64,000 nucleotides of DNA, from assembly GCF_008632335.1 (NCBI RefSeq), contig NZ_VWXX01000012.1:1-64000 (forward strand), given 5' to 3'. The stretch comes from Thiohalocapsa marina (GTDB taxonomy: Bacteria; Pseudomonadota; Gammaproteobacteria; Chromatiales; Chromatiaceae). Numbering within the stretch: position 1 is the first letter of the stretch; each line of letters begins with the position of its first letter. The translations under genes were made by a program, and so were the position numbers. The notes beneath the pieces were generated by a model. It made no database searches, was not told where the DNA came from, and saw only the letters and a list, made by a program, of their open reading frames with translations. Shown here piece after piece: positions 58,190-64,000 of this stretch.

Positions 58190-60235
58190 ATGAACAGAAG
58201 CCAGGCCGATTCCCGGCAGCCCGAAGATGCAGTCACGCCGAAGGCGAGCGGTCATCCGCTGCTGCAAGGACCGGAACGGCATGAGCCGAACCGCAGCAAG
58301 ATCGTGTCCGCGGCCGATGCGGTCCGCCTGATCCGTGACGGTGACACCGTTGTCAGCGGCGGATTCGTCGGCATTGGCTTTGCCGAGCACGTCGCGGCCG
58401 CGCTGGCCCGGCGTTTCACCGACACGGCGACACCGCGGGACCTGACCCTGGTCTACGCGGCGGGGCAGGGCGATGGCCGGGAGCGGGGCCTGAACCAGCT
58501 CGCGCAGCAGGGCCTGTTGCGACGTATCATCGGCGGCCACTGGGGCCTGGTGCCGGCGTTGCAGGCCATGGTCAACGCGGATCAGGTGGAAGGCTACAAC
58601 CTGCCCCAGGGCGTCATGGCGCATCTGTTTCGCGACATCGCCGCCGGCAAGCCCGGCACCCTGACCCGGGTCGGCCTGGAGACCTTCGTCGATCCGCGTC
58701 TGGGGGGCGGCAAGCTCAATGCGCGGACCACCGAGGACCTGGTGCGCGTGCTGGAACTGGACGGTGAGGACTACCTGTTCTACAAGGGCTTCCCCATCGA
58801 TGTCGCCATCGTCCGCGGCACCACCGCTGACCCCGACGGCAATGTCACCGTCGAGCGCGAGGCCCTGCTGCTGGAGTCCCTGGCGCTGGCGACGGCGGCG
58901 CACAACTCCGGTGGGCTGGTGATCGTCCAGGTGGAACGCATCGCCGACCGCCATACCCTGAATCCGCGGCAGGTGCGCATTCCAGGCATCCTGGTGGACT
59001 GCGTGGTGGTGGCGCCCCCGGAGCAGCACTGGCAGACCTTTGGCGAGCCCTACAACCCGGCCTTCAGCAGCGAGGTGCGGGTGCCGATGCAATCGATCCC
59101 GGCCTTGCCGCTGAATGCGCGCAAGGTCATCGCCCGCCGGGCGGCCTTCGAACTGCGGCCGAACGCCGTGGTGAACCTGGGCATCGGCATGCCCGAGGGC
59201 ATCGCCAACGTGGCCAACGAGGAGCACATCCTCGACTTCGTGACCCTGACCGCCGAGCCGGGGCTGATCGGCGGCCTGCCCGCGAGCGGTCTGAACTTCG
59301 GCGCCGGCACCAATATCGCCGCCTTGATCGATCAGCCCGCACAGTTCGACCTGTACGACGGCGGCGGGCTGGACCTGGCCTTCCTCGGCATGGCACAGGT
59401 CGACGCCGAGGGCAACGTCAATGTCAGCCGCTTCGGTCGGCGGCTGGCGGGCGCGGGGGGCTTCATCAACATCAGCCAGAATGCGAAAAAGCTGATCTTT
59501 GTCGGCACCTTCACCACGGCGAAGACCGCGCTCGGCATCGGCGACGGGCAACTCTGCATCGGCGACGGGGACGGCGGCGCCAAGTTCATCGCGCAGGTCG
59601 AGCAGGTCACCTTCAGCGGGGCGCGGGCGCGGCGCACGGGGCGTCCGGTGCTCTACATCACCGAGCGTTGCGTCTTCGAGATGAGACCCGACGGCGTCAC
59701 CCTGACCGAGATCGCTCCGGGTGTCGACCTGGAGCGAGACATCCTGGCGCACATGGGTTTCCGGCCCAGGATTGCCGACCCGCTGCGGGTCATGGACCCC
59801 AGGATCTTCGTCGACGCGCCCATGGGACTGGAGCGCGATCTGCTGGAGCTGCCGCTGGCGGAGCGCTTGGTCTATGACCCGGAGCGCAACCAGCTGTTCG
59901 TCAACTTCGAGGCCCTGGCGGTGAACGAGCCCGGTGATATCGGCCGCATCCGCGACGCCGTGGAGGCCCTGCTGAAGCCCCTGGGACGCAAGGTGGATAC
60001 CATCGTCAACTATGACAATTTCCGCCTCCGGCCCGATCTGACCGATGCCTACGCCGACATGGTCCGGTATCTGGTGGACCGCTACTACGCGGGCATCACG
60101 CGCTACTCCACCAGCGCCTTCCTGCGCATGAAGCTGGGTGAGTCACTCTCCCTGCACGGCCTGGAGCCGAACCTCTACGCCAGCCGGGACGAGGCCCGGC
60201 AGCGCATGTCCGGCGGACCCGCCGCCGGGCGCTGA
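58190..60235 (+). CDS. Acyl-CoA:acetate/propionate CoA-transferase (YdiF/PCT-like) with C-terminal extension
   Basis: 681 residues. The CoA-transferase family I fold is fused alpha and beta: [19 protein letters not shown] (near 45) and, in the second half, [17 protein letters not shown] followed by [23 protein letters not shown], where Glu is the expected CoA-thioester-forming residue. YdiF-type enzymes have about 530 residues; here about 150 extra residues follow (from [15 protein letters not shown] to the end), rich in Arg/Asp, with no motif known to me. Start: ATG 58190 with AAGGG seven bases upstream, favoured over the upstream TTG and ATG. It can swap CoA between short-chain acids. Confidence 0.92.
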   Translation: MNRSQADSRQPEDAVTPKASGHPLLQGPERHEPNRSKIVSAADAVRLIRDGDTVVSGGFVGIGFAEHVAAALARRFTDTATPRDLTLVYAAGQGDGRERGLNQLAQQGLLRRIIGGHWGLVPALQAMVNADQVEGYNLPQGVMAHLFRDIAAGKPGTLTRVGLETFVDPRLGGGKLNARTTEDLVRVLELDGEDYLFYKGFPIDVAIVRGTTADPDGNVTVEREALLLESLALATAAHNSGGLVIVQVERIADRHTLNPRQVRIPGILVDCVVVAPPEQHWQTFGEPYNPAFSSEVRVPMQSIPALPLNARKVIARRAAFELRPNAVVNLGIGMPEGIANVANEEHILDFVTLTAEPGLIGGLPASGLNFGAGTNIAALIDQPAQFDLYDGGGLDLAFLGMAQVDAEGNVNVSRFGRRLAGAGGFINISQNAKKLIFVGTFTTAKTALGIGDGQLCIGDGDGGAKFIAQVEQVTFSGARARRTGRPVLYITERCVFEMRPDGVTLTEIAPGVDLERDILAHMGFRPRIADPLRVMDPRIFVDAPMGLERDLLELPLAERLVYDPERNQLFVNFEALAVNEPGDIGRIRDAVEALLKPLGRKVDTIVNYDNFRLRPDLTDAYADMVRYLVDRYYAGITRYSTSAFLRMKLGESLSLHGLEPNLYASRDEARQRMSGGPAAGR

Positions 60236-60366
60236 ACGCGTCCGCCGGCCGCAGAGTCCTTCTCCAACTCCGGCGGCCGATGCTGGCTGCCGGTTCCGGT
60301 AGATGGCCTGGCTACTGAACGCGTCGGGACAATCGGAGTCCGTTTGCAGCGGTTATACTCCGGGCC

Positions 60367-62538
60367 ATGACCGCCCTCGTGATTGCCGAAAAGCCCAGTG
60401 TCGCCCGGGACATCGCGCGTGTGCTCGGTGCCACCGGGCGCGGCACCGGATGCCTGCGCGGCAACGGCTGGTGCGTGACCTGGGCGCTGGGGCATCTGGT
60501 GCACTTCGCCGAGCCGGATGACTATGGAGCCAATGGGGGTGCCGGCAGGGGCGCCGACTGGTCCGGCCGCTGGAGCATGGCGCAGCTGCCGATGATCCCG
60601 GCGCGGTGGAAGCTGCGCACGGACAAGCGCACGCAGGACCAGTTTCGGATCGTCAAGGCCCTGCTGACCGCCGCCGACACCGAGCGCGTCGTCTGCGCGA
60701 CGGACGCGGGACGCGAAGGCGAGCTGATCTTCCGCCTCATCATGGCGCACGCCCGCTGCCGCAAGCCGGTGCAGCGGCTGTGGATCTCCAGTCTCACCGA
60801 CGAGGCCATCCGCGCGGGCTTCGCCCACTTGCGACCCGGTGCTGACTATGACGCCCTGGCTGCCGCCGCGCGCGCCCGCGCCCAGGCCGACTGGCTGGTG
60901 GGCATGAACCTGACCCGCGCCTATACCGTTCGCAACCGGGGCTTGTACACCGTCGGTCGGGTGCAGACGCCGACCCTGGCCATGATCGTTGCACGCGATG
61001 CCGCCATCGCGGGCTTTACCAAGGCGTATTTCTATGAGTTGAAGGCCCGTCTGGCAGAGGGCTTCGATGCCCGCTATGTCGAGGACGGCGAGACGCGCCT
61101 CGACAAGAAGGAGCATGCCGAACGGCGCCTGCGCGAGATCGCCCAGGCCATCGAGCCACATCGTACGGGCACCGTGGTGGCTGTGGACAAGAAGGTCCGC
61201 AACAACCGCCCGCCGCCGCTTTATGATCTGACCACGCTGCAGCGCGACGCCAACCGCCGCCACGGCTTCACTGCTGCCCGGGTGCTGGAACTGGCGCAGG
61301 CCCTGTATGAGCAGCACAAGCTCATCAGTTACCCGCGCACCGAGAGTCGCCATATCGGCGAAGACATGCTGCCGCAACTGCCGCAGATCCTGCAGGCGGT
61401 CGACCACCCCCTGGCCGCCGAGGCCGAGCAGCGGCTGGCGGCTGGTCATCGTCTCGGCAAGCTCTATGTGGACAAGACCAAGCTTACGGATCATCACGCC
61501 ATCCTGCCCACCGCTCGGCGTCCGTCGGCGGGGTTGCCGGAGCCGTTGCGCAAGATCTATGACCTGGTCGCGGCGCGCTTCGTCGGCGTGTTCCTGCCGG
61601 ACCAGCGGGTCGAGGAGACCCTGGTCAAGCTGGACATTGGTGGTGCGAGCTTCATCGCCCGCGGGTCGGTGGAGCTGGAGCCGGGCTGGAAGCGTGTGGG
61701 GCCGCGGCGGCAGCCACCACTGGCCGGGCCGGCCCCATCGGGGGCAACCGTGCCGGGCGCCGAGACTGCCGCTGAGTCAAGCGCCCTGCCGCCGTTGCAA
61801 AAGGGTCAGAGCGTGCATGTGGACGGCCTGGAGGTGGTCGAAAAGGAGACGCAGCCGCCGCGGCCCTATGACGATGCAACCCTCTTGAACGCCATGAAGC
61901 ACGCCGGACGCGACATCGACGACGACGCGCTGGCGGCGGCCATGAAGGGCTCCGGTCTGGGCACCCCGGCCACCCGCGCCGCGATCATCGAGAAGCTGCT
62001 GCGCACCGGCTACATCGAGCGCCAGCGCAAGCAGTTGCGGGCCACCGACAAGGGCAGGGCGCTGATCGCGCTGGTGGCCGAGCCCCTGCGCAGCGTCGAA
62101 CTCACCGCCGCCTGGGAGCAGCGGCTGCAGGAGATCGAGCAGGGCGCGGCCGATGCGGACGGCTTCTACGCAGACATCTGTACCCTGGTGCGCGATCTGG
62201 TGGCCGATGTGGCTCGGGTGGTTCGCGTGGCCCAGGGGGTAGCCGCGCCGCCCGCGGAGCACGGCGGCGCGCCCGAAGCGCGCGACGATCCGCCGGCCAC
62301 GGCGGACTCCCTGCGGGCGCAGCCGCTGGGCTGTCCCAGGTGCCGCCAGGGACAGCTCATCGAGGGACGGCGTGCCTTCGGCTGCAATCGCTGGCGCGAA
62401 GGCTGCGACTACATCGTGCCCAAGGTCGTCGACGGCCATCGGCTCACGGACCGTGAACTGCGCCTGCTGGTCCGGCAACAACTGGCGGACCCACCGCTCG
62501 GTGCCGCTTGCAGTCCGCGCGGCCCGCTGTCAGAGTGA
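60367..62538 (+). CDS. topB: DNA topoisomerase III
   Basis: 723 residues. Type IA topoisomerase: TOPRIM domain LVIAEKPSVARDIARVLG and VCATDAGREGELIFRLI (acidic triad), active-site Tyr in LISYPRTESRHI (near 323), HHAILPT and GLGTPATRAAIIEKLLRTGYI. The C-terminus has an atypical zinc-like finger CPRCRQGQLIEGRRAFGCNRWREGC. A TATACT hexamer ends 7 bp before the ATG, so the transcript may be leaderless or the real promoter may be elsewhere. It relaxes and decatenates DNA. Confidence 0.97.
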   Translation: MTALVIAEKPSVARDIARVLGATGRGTGCLRGNGWCVTWALGHLVHFAEPDDYGANGGAGRGADWSGRWSMAQLPMIPARWKLRTDKRTQDQFRIVKALLTAADTERVVCATDAGREGELIFRLIMAHARCRKPVQRLWISSLTDEAIRAGFAHLRPGADYDALAAAARARAQADWLVGMNLTRAYTVRNRGLYTVGRVQTPTLAMIVARDAAIAGFTKAYFYELKARLAEGFDARYVEDGETRLDKKEHAERRLREIAQAIEPHRTGTVVAVDKKVRNNRPPPLYDLTTLQRDANRRHGFTAARVLELAQALYEQHKLISYPRTESRHIGEDMLPQLPQILQAVDHPLAAEAEQRLAAGHRLGKLYVDKTKLTDHHAILPTARRPSAGLPEPLRKIYDLVAARFVGVFLPDQRVEETLVKLDIGGASFIARGSVELEPGWKRVGPRRQPPLAGPAPSGATVPGAETAAESSALPPLQKGQSVHVDGLEVVEKETQPPRPYDDATLLNAMKHAGRDIDDDALAAAMKGSGLGTPATRAAIIEKLLRTGYIERQRKQLRATDKGRALIALVAEPLRSVELTAAWEQRLQEIEQGAADADGFYADICTLVRDLVADVARVVRVAQGVAAPPAEHGGAPEARDDPPATADSLRAQPLGCPRCRQGQLIEGRRAFGCNRWREGCDYIVPKVVDGHRLTDRELRLLVRQQLADPPLGAACSPRGPLSE

Positions 62539-62542
62539 GTGC

Positions 62543-63184
62543 ATGAGCACAGACACAATCCGACTGGTCCGCGTTGCCGGTGCCGACCTCGAACGTCAGA
62601 TCCCCGAACTGGCGCGACTGCGCATTCAGGTGTTTCGGGATTTTCCGTACCTGTACGACGGCGACCTGACCTATGAGGCGGACTATCTCCGCACCTACAG
62701 CCAGGCCCGGGGCAGCGTGGTGGTGCTGGCGCTGGATGCCGATCGGGTGGTCGGCGCCGCCACGGCCCTGCCGCTGACCGAGGAGATGGACGAGGTGCAG
62801 GCGCCGTTTCTGGCGGCGGGGTACGATCCCGCCGGGGTGTTCTATCTGGGCGAGTCGGTGCTGTTGCCGGCGTATCGCGGTCGCGGCATCGGCGTGCGCT
62901 TCTTCCAGGAGCGCGAGGCCCATGCCCGGACGCTGGCGGCAGACCCCGGCACAGGCTTCGGCCCCTGGCGGTGGTACAGCTTCTGCGCCGTGGAGCGTGC
63001 CGCGGACGATCCGCGCCGCCCCGCCGATTACGTGCCGCTGGACGCCTTCTGGCAACATCGGGGCTATCGCCGTCACCCGGAACTGCGGACGACCTTTGCC
63101 TGGCAGGAACTGGGCGAAACGGGCCAGTCGCCAAAGCCCATGGTGTTCTGGCTCAAGCCGACCGGCGGGCAGTCGGACCGATGA
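62543..63184 (+). CDS. GNAT family N-acetyltransferase
   Basis: 213 residues. GNAT core: VVVLALDADRVVGAATALPLTEE (beta4 region), FYLGESVLLPAYRGRGIGVRFFQEREAHAR (motif A, acetyl-CoA pyrophosphate loop RGRGIG), then FCAVER and the C-terminal FAWQELGETGQSPKPMVFWLKP. Start 4 bp after topB; the ATG of apbE overlaps its stop. Substrate unknown. Homologues with this length are widespread in gammaproteobacteria. Confidence 0.9.
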   Translation: MSTDTIRLVRVAGADLERQIPELARLRIQVFRDFPYLYDGDLTYEADYLRTYSQARGSVVVLALDADRVVGAATALPLTEEMDEVQAPFLAAGYDPAGVFYLGESVLLPAYRGRGIGVRFFQEREAHARTLAADPGTGFGPWRWYSFCAVERAADDPRRPADYVPLDAFWQHRGYRRHPELRTTFAWQELGETGQSPKPMVFWLKPTGGQSDR

Positions 63185-64000
63185 GGCCGTTGCAGTCCGG
63201 CCTGATCCGCGGCAATGTTCCGGCGCTGATCGTCGCCTTGGCGCTGCTGCTGTCTGCTTGCGGCGAGCAGTCACCGGCGGTGAACTCGCGCTTCAAGGCC
63301 TTCGGCACCAGTGTCGACCTGACCCTGCTGCAGGTGGCGCCGGAGCGGGCGGAGCAGGCGGTGGAGACCATCCGCCAGGACTTTGCCGCGCTGGAGCGGG
63401 ACCTGCAGGTGTGGGGGGATGGGCAAATGGCCCGCGTGAACCGCCTGCTGCCCACTGGCGAGGCCTTCGAGGCGCCGGTGACGGTGCTGCCCCTGGTGCA
63501 TCTGAGCCAGCGCTACGCCGAGCTCACCGATGATCTGTTCAATCCGGCCATCGGCAAGCTGATCGCCCTCTGGGGTTTCAATGTCGAGGTGCCCGAGGGC
63601 ATGCGCCCGCCGCCGGAACCTGCCATTGCGCAGTTGCTGGAGGCGGACCCGCGGATGTCCGACATCGAGATCGATATCCTGCAGGTGCGCGGCAACAACG
63701 CGGCGCTGCGACTGGATTTCTCGCCCATCATCCCGGCCTATGCCATCGATCTGGCGGTGGCGCGGCTGCGCGAACTGGATGTGCGGCACGCCATGATCAA
63801 GATCGGCGCCGATCTGCGTGCCATCGGGGATCGCAGCGACCAGCCCTGGCGCATCCCGGTGCGCCGGGGCGGCAGCGGCGGCGTCTTTGCCACGCTGAAC
63901 ATCGAGGGCGACGAAAGCGTGGCCACCCGCACCGCTCAGGACCGGGACTGGATCCACGACGGCGTCACCTATCACCCGATCCTGGATCCGCGTAGCGGGC
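63181..64000 (+). CDS. ApbE-like FAD:protein FMN transferase (divergent; 3' end outside window)
   Basis: At least 273 residues; no stop before the window end. A lipoprotein-type signal (ALIVALALLLSACGEQ, Cys at about 27) places it on the periplasmic side. ApbE elements: RFKAFGTSVDLTL near residue 37, LFNPAIGKLIALWGFN, MIKIGADLRAIGDR, and TYHPILDPRSG at the end, the conserved His-Asp-Pro region. The family's GGIAKGYAVD block reads LDFSPIIPAYAID here, with the Gly-Gly and Lys lost. The family attaches FMN to redox proteins such as Nqr/Rnf subunits. The start overlaps the GNAT stop (ATGA). Confidence 0.85.
   Translation, partial: MRPLQSGLIRGNVPALIVALALLLSACGEQSPAVNSRFKAFGTSVDLTLLQVAPERAEQAVETIRQDFAALERDLQVWGDGQMARVNRLLPTGEAFEAPVTVLPLVHLSQRYAELTDDLFNPAIGKLIALWGFNVEVPEGMRPPPEPAIAQLLEADPRMSDIEIDILQVRGNNAALRLDFSPIIPAYAIDLAVARLRELDVRHAMIKIGADLRAIGDRSDQPWRIPVRRGGSGGVFATLNIEGDESVATRTAQDRDWIHDGVTYHPILDPRSG

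Noticed and set aside
56108-59752. A 1214-codon minus-strand open frame opposite the DUF3141, hydrolase and CoA-transferase genes
   Set aside because: It crosses three plus-strand genes with full family motifs. Its composition (Gln, Arg, Asp, Leu repeats) is the usual antisense product of GC-rich third positions.

Overview
The window is high-GC chromosomal DNA from a gammaproteobacterium, most likely of the Chromatiales (purple sulfur or related chemolithotrophic bacteria). This rests on gene content and order rather than on any marker gene: a RuBisCO-like protein of the phototroph-associated type, a PPi-dependent phosphofructokinase next to a proton-pumping pyrophosphatase, an oxygen-independent ubiquinone pathway (ubiUV) and a sucrose osmolyte pathway that suggests salt tolerance. 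There is no prophage, no intact insertion sequence and no CRISPR array. Coding density is high, and because of the GC bias nearly every gene carries long antisense open frames that are not genes.

Layout, left to right. Positions 1-6080 (minus strand): a truncated hybrid histidine kinase, then iorA-iorB, a PaaK-type phenylacetate-CoA ligase and an ACT-domain protein, a set for interconverting aromatic 2-oxoacids, aryl-acetyl-CoA and aryl acids. 6509-8941: pgi and a DUF218 gene. 8973-12030 (minus): sucrose-phosphate phosphatase and sucrose-phosphate synthase. 12119-14667 (minus): recN and NAD kinase. 14912-20293: the heat-shock group hrcA-grpE-dnaK-dnaJ, with a perfect CIRCE operator before hrcA and a separate sigma-32-type promoter before dnaK. 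Then tRNA-Glu(CTC) (minus), pcnB, panB-panC-panD, katG, thiS-thiG, a methyltransferase (minus), trmB, a DCC-family protein (minus), an FetAB-type ABC pair and glutamine-dependent NAD synthetase.

34189-39234 is a mixed, mostly minus-strand block: a PsiE-like membrane protein, a CarS-like enzyme (plus), a metallophosphoesterase with an alpha-carbonic anhydrase, a RuBisCO-like protein and YjbQ. 39419-42493 holds a perfect FNR-type box followed by yhcC-ubiU-ubiV. 42761-47515 is a pyrophosphate-energy cluster: a hypothetical protein, PPi-PFK, a small unknown protein, a membrane H+-PPase and a soluble PPase. 47638-49992 (minus) has lemA, a GIDE-domain protein and an isoprenylcysteine-methyltransferase-like protein.

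50166-60235 is the most interesting block: a co-directional run of an SDR, a MaoC hydratase fused to a phosphate acyltransferase, acetate kinase, a FabI-like reductase, a DUF3141 protein with a PHA-synthase-like cysteine nucleophile, an HSL-type hydrolase and a long CoA-transferase. Together they look like an uncharacterised pathway linking hydroxyacyl-/enoyl-CoA chemistry to acyl-phosphate and ATP. The window closes with topoisomerase III, a GNAT acetyltransferase and a truncated, divergent ApbE.

Dispersed non-coding elements include a complex palindromic repeat (6292-6427) with a truncated second copy (39340-39400), a second type of inverted repeat (31878-31967) and several short tandem repeats of 7, 12 and 13 bp.
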